Origin: Rhodanobacter sp. B05 | GTDB taxonomy: Bacteria > Pseudomonadota > Gammaproteobacteria > Xanthomonadales > Rhodanobacteraceae | NCBI RefSeq assembly: GCF_002001085.1 | Contig: NZ_MUNU01000014.1 | Location: 124,001-188,000 of the forward strand | Direction of reading: 5' to 3' | Length of the DNA stretch: 64,000 nt | Part shown: positions 1 through 9,201 of the stretch, piece by piece | How the letters are laid out: the number at the start of each line of letters is the position of its first letter | Position numbering within the stretch: the first letter of the stretch is position 1 | Notes under the pieces: model-generated | Seen by the model: the letters and a program-made list of their open reading frames with translations, nothing else | Database searches by the model: none | Told to the model about the DNA's origin: nothing | Position numbers and translations under genes: made by a program

Positions 1-39
1 CAATACCTGGGCGAGTTGTTTGATCGTGACGTCCGACAT
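1..39 (-). CDS. infB: Translation initiation factor IF-2, N-terminal fragment
   Basis: Only the first 13 codons lie in the window; the gene runs off the left edge. The visible peptide begins MSDVTIKQLAQVL, which matches the IF2_N domain start of bacterial IF-2. The ATG is at 37-39 on the minus strand. It follows nusA in the same direction after a 133-nt gap, the conserved rimP-nusA-infB order. IF-2 brings initiator tRNA to the ribosome, so its linkage to tRNA-fMet at 2.5 kb is functionally coherent. Assignment rests on 13 residues plus synteny. Confidence 0.85.
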   Translation of the reverse strand, partial: MSDVTIKQLAQVL

Positions 40-172
40 TCTGTTCTCTGCTCCGCCGTTCCCGCGCTTGTCATTCCGTGCGGCATGGTGTCCGCCGCCG
101 CCCGCATCCTTGGTGAAGAGTCATTTCAGACCCTTCCCGGCGCACCCATCCAGGGTGCCACCGTGTCCACGG

Positions 173-1678
173 CTAGCCGCCCTGCTCCAGCCGGGCAATC
201 ATCGGTGCGCGCGCGGCCATGATCAACGCGGCGGCACGTTCTTCGTTCATGCCTTCGATGTCGATCAGATCATCCACGGCCAGGTCGGCCAGGTCGTCCA
301 CCGTGCTTACCTCGCGTGCCGCCAGGGCGTAGGCGGTGGTCTCGTCCATGCCTTCCAGTGCCAGCAGTTCCTCGGATGGCTGGTGCTCGTCGACGCCCTC
401 CTCCACCGCCAGCGCCTCGGTCAGCAAGGCGTCGCGGGCACGGGCGCGAAGTTCCTCGACGATGTCCTCGTCGAAACCCTCCACCGCCAGCAACTCGGCG
501 CTGGGCACGTAGGCAATCTCCTCGATGCTGGAAAAGCCTTCCTGCACCAGGATCACGGCGATTTCCTGATCGACCTCGAGCTTGTCCATGAACAACGCCC
601 GGGCCGCCTCCTGCTCCGCCTCGCTCTTGGCGGTGACCTGGTCCTGGGTCATCACGTTGAGCTGCCAGCCGGTCAGCTTGCTCGCCAGGCGCACGTTCTG
701 GCCACCGCGACCGATCGCCTGGGACAGTTTGTCCTCGGCCACCGCGATGTCCATCGAATGCTTTTCCTCGTCCATGATGATCGACTGCACCTCGGCCGGT
801 GCCATCGCGTTGATCACGAACTGGGCCGGATTCTCGTGCCACAGGATGATGTCGACGCGCTCGCCGTTGAGGTCGTTCGACACCGCCTGCACGCGCGAAC
901 CGCGCATGCCGATGCAGGCGCCGATCGGGTCGGTGCGGCTGTCGTGCGCCAGCACCGCGATCTTGGCGCGATCGCCGGGATCGCGCGCGCAACCCTTGAT
1001 CTCGACCAGGCCCTGGCCGACTTCGGGCACTTCCAGCTTGAACAGCTCGATCATGAACTCCGGTGCCGCACGCGACACGAACAACTGCGGCCCGCGCACC
1101 TCGGACTTCACTTCGTAGAGATAGCCGCGCACGCGGTCGCCGACACGCGCGGACTCGCGCGGAATGGTCTTGTCGCGCGGGATGAATGCCTCGGCGTTGC
1201 TGCCCAGGTCGAGGTAGATGTTGCCGCGCTCGACCCGCTTCACGATGCCGGTCACCAGCTCGCCGAGGCGATCGGCGAAGGCGTCCACCACCTGCTGGCG
1301 CTCGGCCTCGCGCACGCGCTGCACGATCACCTGCTTGGCGGCCTGCGCGGCGATGCGACCGAATTCGGCGTTCTCGACCTGCTGCTCGATGTACTCGCCG
1401 ACCTGGGCGTCCGCACGCTCGTCCAGCGCATCCATCAGGCGCAGCTGGTACGACGGCGATTCCATCTCGCCGTCATCGGCAATGATCTCCCAGCGCCGGA
1501 AGGTTTCGTACTCGCCGGTGTCGTGATTGATCGCCACGCGGATATCCGGCTCCTCGTCCGGATAGCGCTTCTTCGCCGCCGACGCCAGCGCGGCTTCCAT
1601 CGCCTCGAAGATCACTTCCTCCGGCACGCCCTTTTCATTGGCGACCGCGTCGACGACCAGCAAAAGCTCTTTGCTCAT
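173..1678 (-). CDS. nusA: Transcription termination/antitermination factor NusA
   Basis: NusA binds RNA polymerase and modulates pausing, termination and antitermination. The 501-residue protein has the usual gammaproteobacterial length: an N-terminal polymerase-binding domain (about 1-130, starting MSKELLLVVDAVANEKG), an S1 domain with GDRVRGYLYEVKSE, two KH domains around 230-345 including IGMRGSRVQAV and AIGRGGQNVRLAS, and two C-terminal acidic helix-hairpin repeats (LLALEGMDETTAYALAARE and DLIDIEGMNEERAAALIMAA). The reading frame stays open upstream into rimP, but the ATG at 1678 gives the conserved N-terminus, so that start is chosen. It lies 103 nt after rimP and is probably cotranscribed with it and infB. 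Confidence 0.97.
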   Translation of the reverse strand: MSKELLLVVDAVANEKGVPEEVIFEAMEAALASAAKKRYPDEEPDIRVAINHDTGEYETFRRWEIIADDGEMESPSYQLRLMDALDERADAQVGEYIEQQVENAEFGRIAAQAAKQVIVQRVREAERQQVVDAFADRLGELVTGIVKRVERGNIYLDLGSNAEAFIPRDKTIPRESARVGDRVRGYLYEVKSEVRGPQLFVSRAAPEFMIELFKLEVPEVGQGLVEIKGCARDPGDRAKIAVLAHDSRTDPIGACIGMRGSRVQAVSNDLNGERVDIILWHENPAQFVINAMAPAEVQSIIMDEEKHSMDIAVAEDKLSQAIGRGGQNVRLASKLTGWQLNVMTQDQVTAKSEAEQEAARALFMDKLEVDQEIAVILVQEGFSSIEEIAYVPSAELLAVEGFDEDIVEELRARARDALLTEALAVEEGVDEHQPSEELLALEGMDETTAYALAAREVSTVDDLADLAVDDLIDIEGMNEERAAALIMAARAPMIARLEQGG

Positions 1679-1781
1679 TGCAGCAACTCCGTAAGTATCC
1701 GGTCCGGATACCGATGGTTGAATTGTTGTGTCCACTCCGGAACACAAAACCTGGAACGCGGCCATGGATGGCCGCACTGAA

Positions 1782-2315
1782 TTACTTTTTGCCGCCGGGC
1801 TTGGGCTGCGGCGCGTAACCCAGCGCCACCCAGTCCGGCACCACGCGGGCACTCTCCACCAGGGAGTGCCCGAACTCGAACGTCCTGCCTTCGCCTTCCA
1901 GCGCGATCTGCCCTTCGCGTACCGAGGTCAGTTTTCCGCGCAGGCGACGGCGCCCTTCCAGTGGCGCCTTCAACAACACCTTCACTTCCTGTCCGGTGGC
2001 CTTTTCGAACTGTGCTGCCGTGAACAGCGGTCGATCGATGCCCGGCGAGGACACTTCCAGCACGTAGTGGCCGGGAATCGGATCTTCCACGTCGAGCAAG
2101 GCGGAGAGCTCCCGACTGGCCTTCTCGCAGTCCTCGATGCCCACTTCGCGACGCTCCGCGTCGACACTCGCGTCCGGCGCATCCTTGTCCAGCAGCTCCA
2201 GGTAAACGCGCAGGGTACTCTGCCCGTGCGACGGGGTGAACTCCACGCCGAGGCATTCCAGACCCAGATCGGCCAGTACCTCGCTGAAACGTTGTGCCAG
2301 TGCCTGTGTATCCAT
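1782..2315 (-). CDS. rimP: Ribosome maturation factor RimP
   Basis: RimP (YhbC/DUF150) assists 30S subunit maturation. The 177-residue product starts [18 protein letters not shown] and contains the family signatures [28 protein letters not shown] and [14 protein letters not shown], covering the two RimP domains. It is somewhat longer than E. coli RimP (about 150 residues) because of a C-terminal tail ending in a Lys/Gly-rich PKPGGKK. It is first in the rimP-nusA-infB operon, just downstream of tRNA-fMet. A hairpin with a T-run on the minus strand lies 28 nt before its start, so entry into the operon may be attenuated. Confidence 0.96.
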   Translation of the reverse strand: MDTQALAQRFSEVLADLGLECLGVEFTPSHGQSTLRVYLELLDKDAPDASVDAERREVGIEDCEKASRELSALLDVEDPIPGHYVLEVSSPGIDRPLFTAAQFEKATGQEVKVLLKAPLEGRRRLRGKLTSVREGQIALEGEGRTFEFGHSLVESARVVPDWVALGYAPQPKPGGKK

Positions 2316-2342
2316 CTACTCACCCGAACCGGATCGCGGAAA

Positions 2343-2369
2343 CAAAAAATGGGCTCCAACGGCCCATTT
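2343..2369 (-). terminator. Terminator-like hairpin in the rimP leader
   Basis: On the minus strand an 8-bp stem (AAATGGGC / GCCCATTT, 7-nt loop) is followed at once by a T-rich run. It sits between tRNA-fMet and rimP, 28 nt before the rimP start codon. Its form is that of an intrinsic terminator. Because the rimP operon lies downstream it may act as an attenuator or as a backup for the tRNA terminator. Confidence 0.65.
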
Positions 2370-2455
2370 CCCTATCTCGCCGATGTTCCTCCTCGTGCAG
2401 CCTTCCGCGTGCCACGCCCGCCATGCAGTGCGGCACCGCGCATCCTTGCGGCCAA

Positions 2456-2480
2456 CAAAAAAGCCTCACGAGGAGGCTTT
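2456..2480 (-). terminator. Intrinsic terminator after tRNA-fMet
   Basis: On the minus strand an 8-bp stem (AAAGCCTC / GAGGCTTT) with a 5-nt loop is followed by a run of T. It begins about 18 nt after the tRNA 3' end. It is the first of two tandem terminator-like hairpins before rimP. Confidence 0.75.
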
Positions 2481-2498
2481 CTTGCATCAAGAAAGATC

Positions 2499-2575
2499 TG
2501 GTAGCGGGGGCAGGATTCGAACCTGCGACCTTCGGGTTATGAGCCCGACGAGCTGCCAGACTGCTCCACCCCGCA
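2499..2575 (-). tRNA. Initiator tRNA-fMet (CAT)
   Basis: A 77-nt cloverleaf on the minus strand with encoded CCA at 2499-2501. The anticodon arm CGGGCTCATAACCCG has the three G:C pairs that mark initiator tRNA, and the T arm is GCAGGTTCGAATCCTGC. The acceptor stem pairs from position 2 (GCGGGG with CCCCGC) while positions 1 and 72 read T and T, leaving the end unpaired as required for formylation; E. coli has C and A there. A metY-like gene beside rimP is the E. coli arrangement too. It has its own promoter at 2589-2617. Confidence 0.96.
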
Positions 2576-2588
2576 TCAGAGTCCGCGA

Positions 2589-2617
2589 AGTTTAGCGGGG
2601 TGGCCGGTTTCTTGCAA
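2589..2617 (-). promoter_or_regulatory. Sigma-70-type promoter for tRNA-fMet
   Basis: Minus strand: -35 TTGCAA (2612-2617), 17-nt spacer, -10 TAAACT (2589-2594). The -10 is 13 nt from the tRNA 5' end, so transcription would start a few nucleotides upstream of the mature tRNA. The spacing and match are good. The tRNA may also be reached by read-through from nuoN. Confidence 0.7.
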
Positions 2618-2685
2618 GCCTGATCCGCGTCGCATCGTTGCGCAAGCTTGCCGGGAGCGCACCTGCGCGCACTCCGCCCGCGCCA

Positions 2686-4140
2686 TCACAGACCGAATGC
2701 GCGCCGGCACCAGCCCAGCAGCGGGCCCCAATACAGGCCGAGTGCGAGCAGCGAGAGCGCGTTCAACGACAGCACGATGCGCAATGGCTTGTCCTGCTGC
2801 AACGACACGGAACTGCCGTCGACCGGCTTGTCGAAGTACATCACCTTGATCACGTGCAGGTAGTAGTACAGGCCGATGATCGCGAACACGATGCCGACGA
2901 TGGCCAGCCACAGCATGTTGGCGTGGATCGCCGCCTCCAGCACCAGCACCTTGGCCCAGAACCCGAACAGCGGCGGCACGCCGGCCAGCGAGAACATGGC
3001 CAGCAGCATCAGGAAGGCCATCCATGGCGATTTCTGGTTCAGTCCCTTGAAGTCGGCGATTTCCTCGCACTCGAATCCGGCGCGCGACAGCGCCAGGATG
3101 ACGCCGAACGCTGCCACGCCCATCAAGGCATAGCAGATCGCATAGAACATCGCCGCCGCATAGCCCTCCGGACCGGCTGCCGACAGTCCCAGCAACAGAT
3201 AGCCCATGTGCGAAATCGTGGAATACGCCAGCATGCGCTTGAGGTTGGTCTGCACGATCGCGACCAGGTTGCCGATTGCCAGCGAGATCACCGCCAGCAC
3301 GGCCAGCATCAGCTGCCAGTGCTGCGACAGGTCGCCGAGGCCGCCATCAAGCAGGCGCCAGGCCATGCCAAACGCGGCCAGCTTGGAGCCGGAGGCGATG
3401 AACGTGGTGACCGGGGTTGGTGCACCCTGGTAGACGTCCGGTATCCACATGTGGAACGGCGCGGCGCCCAGCTTGAAACCAATGCCCACGATCATGAAGA
3501 TCAGGCCGAACAGCAGCAGCGTCGGCGCCGTGGTGTAGCTCATCACATGATGCAACTGCGCCAGATCCAGCGTCGGCCTGCCACCCATGCCCGACGCACC
3601 GTAGACCATCGACATGCCATACAACAACATGCCCGAAGCCAGCGCACCCAGCACGAAATACTTGATCGCCGCCTCGGGCGGCAACTTCGCGTCGCGGTTG
3701 ATGGCCACCAGCGCATACGACGACAGCGACAGCAGTTCCAACCCGAGGTACACGGTGACCAGGTTGCCGGCCGAGACCAGCAGCATGATGCCGATCACCG
3801 CGAAGATCATCAGCGTGTAGAACTCCCCGCCCAGCAGCTTGCGGTCGATCAGGTACGGGCGGGCGTAGACGAACACCATCGCGGTGGTGCCCAGCGCGAA
3901 CACCTTGAGGATCTCGGCCACGTCATCGCGCACGAACATGCCGCCGAACGCCGTCACCGCCTGCTCCGGCTGGCCGACCACCACCAGGTAGATCCCCACC
4001 AGCAGCACGGCGATCGCGATCCAGTGCAATTGCGGGCGCTGCTCGGGCTTCACGAAGGCGTCCAGCAGCAACAGCAGGCACGCCGCCGCCACCAGGTAGA
4101 ACTCCGGCAACATGATCAGGATGTCATTCAAGGTTGGCAT
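2686..4140 (-). CDS. nuoN: NADH-quinone oxidoreductase subunit N
   Basis: NuoN is one of the three antiporter-like proton-pumping membrane subunits of complex I. The 484-residue protein starts MPTLNDILIMLPEFYLVAAA and is hydrophobic throughout, with about 14 predicted membrane helices. It carries the proton-channel segments GFKLGAAPFHMWIPDVYQG and RMLAYSTISHMGYLLLG typical of the NuoL/M/N family. It is the last nuo gene, 12 nt after nuoM. No clear terminator follows; the next feature is the tRNA-fMet promoter about 70 nt away. Confidence 0.98.
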   Translation of the reverse strand: MPTLNDILIMLPEFYLVAAACLLLLLDAFVKPEQRPQLHWIAIAVLLVGIYLVVVGQPEQAVTAFGGMFVRDDVAEILKVFALGTTAMVFVYARPYLIDRKLLGGEFYTLMIFAVIGIMLLVSAGNLVTVYLGLELLSLSSYALVAINRDAKLPPEAAIKYFVLGALASGMLLYGMSMVYGASGMGGRPTLDLAQLHHVMSYTTAPTLLLFGLIFMIVGIGFKLGAAPFHMWIPDVYQGAPTPVTTFIASGSKLAAFGMAWRLLDGGLGDLSQHWQLMLAVLAVISLAIGNLVAIVQTNLKRMLAYSTISHMGYLLLGLSAAGPEGYAAAMFYAICYALMGVAAFGVILALSRAGFECEEIADFKGLNQKSPWMAFLMLLAMFSLAGVPPLFGFWAKVLVLEAAIHANMLWLAIVGIVFAIIGLYYYLHVIKVMYFDKPVDGSSVSLQQDKPLRIVLSLNALSLLALGLYWGPLLGWCRRAFGL

Positions 4141-4152
4141 GTTCGGTCCCGA

Positions 4153-5661
4153 TCAAATCTTGTGAATGGCGAGCTGCTGCACCAGCTGCGACACCGAGCT
4201 GTCCATCAGGTGGACCAGCGGCTGCGGCCAGATGCCGATGGCCAGCACGGCGGCGGCGAAGGCGACCAGCACAAACGTCTCGCGCCCGTTGATCTCCTTC
4301 ATGTGCGCCACATGTTCGTTGGTGACCTCGCCCCACAGCACGCGCTTGACCAGCCACAACGTATAGCCCGCGCCGATGATCAGGGTGAACGCAGCGAACA
4401 GCGCGATCCACGGATTCGCCGCAAAGCTGGCCAGGATCACCATGAACTCGCCGACGAAACCGCTGGTACCAGGCAGGCCGCAGTTGGCCATGGCGAACAG
4501 CACGTAGAAGAACCCGAACCACGGCATCACGTTGATCACGCCACCGTAATCCTTGATCAGGCGGGTATGCGTGCGGTCGTACATCACGCCGATGCAGGTG
4601 AACATCGCGCCGGAAACGAAACCGTGCGAGATCATCTGCACCATCGCTCCCTGCATGCCGAGCATCGCCATGGTGGTATTGCCCGACTCGCGCACCAGCA
4701 GGAACCCGATGAAGATGCCCAGCGTGACGAAGCCCATATGGGCCACCGACGAGTACGCCACCAGCTTTTTCATGTCTTCCTGCACGAGCGCGACATAGCC
4801 GATGTAGACGATCGCGATCAGGCTCAGGACGATGATGATCCATGCAAAATGGTCGCCGGCATCAGGCACGATCGGAAGAATGAAACGCAGCATTCCGTAG
4901 GTGCCTACCTTCAGCATCACCGCCGCCAGCACCACCGAACCGCCGGTAGGCGCCTCCACATGGGCGTCCGGCAGCCAGGTGTGCACCGGCACCATCGGCA
5001 CCTTGATTGCGAACGCGATCAGGAACGCGAAGAAGATCCAGGTCTGCTCCTTCATCGTCAACGGCAGTGCCGCCAGCGTGGCCAGGTCGAACGTGTGCGC
5101 CTTCTGGTACAGGTACAGCAGCGCGATCAGCATGAAGACCGAGCCGAAGAACGTGTAGATGAAGAACTTCAGCGTGGCGTACACCCGGCGCGGACCGCCC
5201 CAGACGCCGATCAGGATGAACATCGGGATCAGGATCGCCTCGAACAGCGCGTAGAACAGCAACGCGTCGGTGGCGCAGAACACGCCGATCAGCAGACCCT
5301 CCAGCATCAGCATCGCGGCCATGTACTGATGCGGCTTGTCCTGGATCACCTGCCACGCGCCCACGATCACCAGGATGCCGACGAAGGTGGTCATCAGGAT
5401 CAGCGCGACCGAAATGCCGTCCACCGCCAGCCCGTAATGGACGCCCCACGAGGCGATCCACAGGTAACTTTCGGTGAGCTGCATGCCACCGGTGTCCGGC
5501 TTGTACTGCAGCAGCAGGAACAGGCTGACCACGAAGGTCAGCACCGCCACCAGCAGTGACAGCCAGCGCGCCAGATCGGGACGGGTGGAGCCGGCGAGCA
5601 ACACCGGTATGGCGCCGACAACGGGGAGCCAGATCAGCAGGCTGAGCAAGTGATTGAACAT
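4153..5661 (-). CDS. nuoM: NADH-quinone oxidoreductase subunit M
   Basis: Antiporter-like proton-pumping membrane subunit of complex I, 502 residues. Family segments include the N-terminal LLIWLPVVGAIPVL, the VKVPMVPVHTWLPDAHVEA-type channel helix (IKVPMVPVHTWLPDAHVEAP) and KKLVAYSSVAHMGFVTLG, with the conserved lysines and glutamates of the proton path. It lies between nuoL (15 nt upstream) and nuoN (12 nt downstream), so translation is probably coupled. Confidence 0.98.
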   Translation of the reverse strand: MFNHLLSLLIWLPVVGAIPVLLAGSTRPDLARWLSLLVAVLTFVVSLFLLLQYKPDTGGMQLTESYLWIASWGVHYGLAVDGISVALILMTTFVGILVIVGAWQVIQDKPHQYMAAMLMLEGLLIGVFCATDALLFYALFEAILIPMFILIGVWGGPRRVYATLKFFIYTFFGSVFMLIALLYLYQKAHTFDLATLAALPLTMKEQTWIFFAFLIAFAIKVPMVPVHTWLPDAHVEAPTGGSVVLAAVMLKVGTYGMLRFILPIVPDAGDHFAWIIIVLSLIAIVYIGYVALVQEDMKKLVAYSSVAHMGFVTLGIFIGFLLVRESGNTTMAMLGMQGAMVQMISHGFVSGAMFTCIGVMYDRTHTRLIKDYGGVINVMPWFGFFYVLFAMANCGLPGTSGFVGEFMVILASFAANPWIALFAAFTLIIGAGYTLWLVKRVLWGEVTNEHVAHMKEINGRETFVLVAFAAAVLAIGIWPQPLVHLMDSSVSQLVQQLAIHKI

Positions 5662-5676
5662 GAGTGCTTGCTTCCC

Positions 5677-7734
5677 TTATTGCCCGGCCAGGACGGAACC
5701 AACCGGCCCGGAACCGAAGAGCCAGTACCCGCCCAACAGCAGGATCAGGCCAAGAATCATCGCGAACGCGTAGTGATACAGATAACCCGACTGCAGACGG
5801 CGCATCGTGGCGGCAATGCGGTGAACAAGGCCCACCGAACCGTTGACCATCACGTCGTCGATCACCGCCGTGTCACCCGCCTTCCAGAACAGGCGACCGA
5901 GCCTGACGCCACCGCGGGCAAACAGTGCGAAGTAGACGTCGTCGACCCAGTACTTGCGGTCGAGCACGGTCCACAACGGCTTCAGTGCAGACTTGATCCT
6001 GCCAGCCATGGCCGGGTTGAACAGGTAGATGTAGGTGGTGGTCACGAACGCGACGAGCACCAGCAGGAATGGCAGCTGGGTGAAGCCGTGCAGCGCCATC
6101 GCCAGCGAGCCGTGGAACTCCTGGCCCAGTTCGCCGAGCACGTTGTTGGCCTCATCCACGTGGATCGCGCTGCCGAACCACTGGCCGAACAACACCGGCC
6201 CGACCGTGAAGAAGCCGACCAGCAGCGACGGGATCGCCAGCAGCACCAGCGGCAGCGTCACCACCCACGGCGATTCCTTCGGTGCATGCGCCAGCACACC
6301 CGGTTCATGATGTCCGTGCGCGTCATGCTCGTCGTGACCGTGACCATGGTGATCGAGCACGGTGAAGCGCTCCTTGCCATGGAAGGTCAGGTACATCTGG
6401 CGGAACGTGTACAGCCCGGTCACCAGCGCGCCGGCCATCACGCAGAAGTAGGCATAGTGCGCGCCCCAGCGATGCGATTCGCCGACCGCTTCGATGATCG
6501 CGTCTTTCGAGTAGAAGCCCGACGTGAACGGCACCGCCACCAACGCCAGCGAGCCGGCCCACATGGTCAGCCAGGTGATCGGCATGTATTTGCGCAGGCC
6601 GCCCATGTAGCGCATGTCCTGCTCGTGGTGCATGGCGATGATCACCGAGCCGGCGCCGAGGAACAGCAGCGCCTTGAAGAATGCGTGGGTCATCAGGTGG
6701 AACACGGCACCGGCATACATCGACACGCCCAGCGCCACCGTCATGTAGCCGAGCTGCGACAGCGTGGAATACGCGATCACCCGCTTGATGTCGTTCTGCA
6801 CGATGCCGATCAAGCCGGTGAACAGCGCCGTGGTGGCGCCGATCACCAGCACGAAGCTGAGCGCGGTCGAGGACAGTTCGAACAGCGGCGACATGCGCGC
6901 CACCATGAAGATGCCGGCGGTCACCATCGTCGCGGCGTGGATCAGTGCCGAGATCGGGGTCGGGCCTTCCATCGAATCGGGCAGCCACACATGCAGCGGC
7001 ACCTGTGCCGACTTGCCCATCGCACCGATGAACAGGCAGATGCAGATCACCGTGGCCGCTTCCCAGTGGGTGCCGGCGGTGATCTGCAGGGTCTTGCCAA
7101 TTAAGCTGGGCGCCGTGCCGAACGCGGTGGCGTAGTCCAGCGTATGCAGGAAATACAGCACGGCGGCAATGCCGAGAAGGAAGCCGAAGTCGCCCACGCG
7201 GTTGACCAGGAACGCCTTCAGGTTCGCGAAGATCGCGGTCGGCCGCTTGTACCAGAAGCCGATCAGCAGATACGACACCAGGCCCACCGCTTCCCAGCCG
7301 AAGAACAGCTGCATGAAGTTGTTGCTCATCACCAGCATGAACATCGAGAAGGTGAACAGCGAGATGTAGCTGAAGAAGCGCGTGTAACCATCGTCGTCGG
7401 CCATGTAGCCGATGGTGTAGACGTGCACCAGCAGCGACACGAAACTCACCACCACCAGCATCATCGCGGTCAGGCGGTCGACCAGGAAGCCGACGCTGGC
7501 ATTGATCGGCCCGATCTGGAACCAGGTATAGATATTCTGGTTGTACGTCTCGGCGCCACCCAGGGTGAGCTGGTAAAGCACATAAAACGACAGCGCGCAG
7601 GAAATCGCCACGCCGAGGATGGTCACGCTGTGCGAGCCGGCGCGGCCAAGGAACTTGCCGAGGAAGCCGGCAAGCACGCAGCCCACCAGCGGCGCCAGCG
7701 CGATCGTCAGCAGGATGGAGGTGGAGAGACTCAT
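5677..7734 (-). CDS. nuoL: NADH-quinone oxidoreductase subunit L
   Basis: Largest proton-pumping subunit of complex I (685 residues), with the long lateral helix HL at the C-terminal end that couples the antiporter modules. Recognisable parts are GKSAQVPLHVWLPDSMEGPT, RVIAYSTLSQLGYMTVALG and the conserved HAFFKALLFLGAGSVI. A His/Asp-rich hydrophilic loop (HHGHGHDEHDAHGHHEP, about residues 460-476) lies before the last helices; such His-rich loops occur in many proteobacterial NuoL. It lies 4 nt after nuoK. Confidence 0.98.
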   Translation of the reverse strand: MSLSTSILLTIALAPLVGCVLAGFLGKFLGRAGSHSVTILGVAISCALSFYVLYQLTLGGAETYNQNIYTWFQIGPINASVGFLVDRLTAMMLVVVSFVSLLVHVYTIGYMADDDGYTRFFSYISLFTFSMFMLVMSNNFMQLFFGWEAVGLVSYLLIGFWYKRPTAIFANLKAFLVNRVGDFGFLLGIAAVLYFLHTLDYATAFGTAPSLIGKTLQITAGTHWEAATVICICLFIGAMGKSAQVPLHVWLPDSMEGPTPISALIHAATMVTAGIFMVARMSPLFELSSTALSFVLVIGATTALFTGLIGIVQNDIKRVIAYSTLSQLGYMTVALGVSMYAGAVFHLMTHAFFKALLFLGAGSVIIAMHHEQDMRYMGGLRKYMPITWLTMWAGSLALVAVPFTSGFYSKDAIIEAVGESHRWGAHYAYFCVMAGALVTGLYTFRQMYLTFHGKERFTVLDHHGHGHDEHDAHGHHEPGVLAHAPKESPWVVTLPLVLLAIPSLLVGFFTVGPVLFGQWFGSAIHVDEANNVLGELGQEFHGSLAMALHGFTQLPFLLVLVAFVTTTYIYLFNPAMAGRIKSALKPLWTVLDRKYWVDDVYFALFARGGVRLGRLFWKAGDTAVIDDVMVNGSVGLVHRIAATMRRLQSGYLYHYAFAMILGLILLLGGYWLFGSGPVGSVLAGQ

Positions 7735-7738
7735 GCGG

Positions 7739-8044
7739 TCAGCCCTTCATGCTGTCGATGTCGGCGATATTGATCGTGCTGCGATTGCGGAACAGCAGCA
7801 CCAGGATCGCCAGGCCGATGGCAGCTTCCGCCGCAGCCACGGTAAGGATGAAGAACACGAACACCTGCCCCGACACGTCGCCGAGGAAGCGCGAGAACGC
7901 CACGAAGTTCATGTTCACCGCGAGCAGCATCAGCTCGATCGACATCAGCAGCACGATCACGTTCTTGCGGTTGATGAACAGGCCGGCGACCGCGATGCAG
8001 AACAGCACCGCACCGAGCACGATGTAGTGCGCGAGGGTGATCAT
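7739..8044 (-). CDS. nuoK: NADH-quinone oxidoreductase subunit K
   Basis: Small three-helix membrane subunit of complex I, 101 residues, the usual length. The sequence contains [18 protein letters not shown], holding the conserved membrane glutamate of helix 2, and [20 protein letters not shown] with the second conserved glutamate. Both are needed for proton translocation in E. coli NuoK. The start codon overlaps the end of nuoJ by 4 nt. Confidence 0.98.
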   Translation of the reverse strand: MITLAHYIVLGAVLFCIAVAGLFINRKNVIVLLMSIELMLLAVNMNFVAFSRFLGDVSGQVFVFFILTVAAAEAAIGLAILVLLFRNRSTINIADIDSMKG

Positions 8045-8697
8045 GGGCGCGACTCCTGTGGCGTGTTGTCATCGACCGGCGCCGCCGGCGGACGCACCGC
8101 CGCCATCTTGACGATGCGGACGCGATCGCGCGGATCGACCTTGACCTGCTGGCTGGGCGACTCGTAACGGGCATCGCGGCGCTCGCGCAAGGTCAGCGCC
8201 ACCGCGGCCACCACGCCGACGGTGAGGATCAGCGCGGCGATCTCGAACGGCAGCAGGAACTTCGTGTAAAGCGCCTGGCCGAGCCACGCCGTGTTCGACA
8301 TGCCCGCAGCGACGGCAGGATTGGCGCCCATCACCTGCGCATGCATCGCGCGCACACCGATCAGGCCGAGCATTTCGACCAGCATGACCACGGCCACGAT
8401 CAGACCGACCGGCAGGAACTTCACGAAGCCCTCGCGCATTTTTTCCTGGTCGATGTCGAGCATCATCACCACGAACAGGAACAGCACCATCACCGCACCG
8501 ACATAGACCACGATCAGCGCCAGCGCGAGAAACTCGGCCTCCAACAGCATCCACAGACAGGCGGAACTGAAAAACGTGAGCACCAGCGCCAGCACCGCGT
8601 GGACCGTGTTCTTCAGCGTGATCACCGACAGCGCCGCGATCACGGTGACGAAGGCGAAGGCGTAGAAACAGATGAGTTGCAGCGTTTGGGGATTCAT
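8041..8697 (-). CDS. nuoJ: NADH-quinone oxidoreductase subunit J
   Basis: Five-helix membrane subunit of complex I next to the quinone chamber, 218 residues. The N-terminal membrane part includes [20 protein letters not shown] and [20 protein letters not shown], the helix with a pi-bulge in solved structures. The C-terminal 45 residues are hydrophilic ([20 protein letters not shown]), longer than in E. coli. It is 9 nt after nuoI and overlaps nuoK by 4 nt. Confidence 0.97.
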   Translation of the reverse strand: MNPQTLQLICFYAFAFVTVIAALSVITLKNTVHAVLALVLTFFSSACLWMLLEAEFLALALIVVYVGAVMVLFLFVVMMLDIDQEKMREGFVKFLPVGLIVAVVMLVEMLGLIGVRAMHAQVMGANPAVAAGMSNTAWLGQALYTKFLLPFEIAALILTVGVVAAVALTLRERRDARYESPSQQVKVDPRDRVRIVKMAAVRPPAAPVDDNTPQESRP

Positions 8698-8706
8698 CGG
8701 TGGGCC

Positions 8707-9198
8707 TCAGCGGTACGCCGCGTCTTGCGCGCGGTCGGCGGCGATCTGCTGCTCGAAGCGGTCGCCGATGGCAAGCAGTTGCTGCTTGGTCACCACGTTT
8801 TCGCCGCGATGCTCGAAATGGTATTCATGGATCGAGGTTTCCACGATCGAATCGACCGGGCAGCTCTCCTCGCAGAAGCCGCAATAGATGCACTTGAACA
8901 GATCGATGTCGTAGCGCGTGGTGCGGCGCTGGCCGTCGCTCTCGCGCGGCGCCGAATCGATCGTGATCGCCAGTGCCGGGCAGACCGCCTCGCACAGCTT
9001 GCAGGCGATGCAACGCTCCTCGCCGTTCGCGTAGCGACGCAGCGCGTGCAACCCACGGAAGCGGTTCGACTTCGGAATGTGCTCCATCGGATAACGCATG
9101 GTGTACTTCGGCTTGAACATGTAGCGCATGGTCAGCCCCATACCCTGGAACAGCTCGATCAGCAGCAGGCTCTTGAAATAGCGGATTACCGAATTCAT
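8707..9198 (-). CDS. nuoI: NADH-quinone oxidoreductase subunit I
   Basis: Ferredoxin-like subunit carrying clusters N6a and N6b, which pass electrons to NuoB. The 163-residue protein has both CxxCxxCxxxCP motifs: [12 protein letters not shown] and [12 protein letters not shown]. It begins [20 protein letters not shown], the amphipathic helix that docks on the membrane arm. It is 3 nt after nuoH. Confidence 0.98.
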   Translation of the reverse strand: MNSVIRYFKSLLLIELFQGMGLTMRYMFKPKYTMRYPMEHIPKSNRFRGLHALRRYANGEERCIACKLCEAVCPALAITIDSAPRESDGQRRTTRYDIDLFKCIYCGFCEESCPVDSIVETSIHEYHFEHRGENVVTKQQLLAIGDRFEQQIAADRAQDAAYR

Positions 9199-9201
9199 TG
9201 G

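Noticed and set aside
2638-5559. 973-residue plus-strand open frame
   Set aside because: It lies antisense to nuoN and nuoM, is extremely Gln/His/Arg/Asp-rich and has no fold; it is the usual mirror of GC-rich membrane-protein genes.
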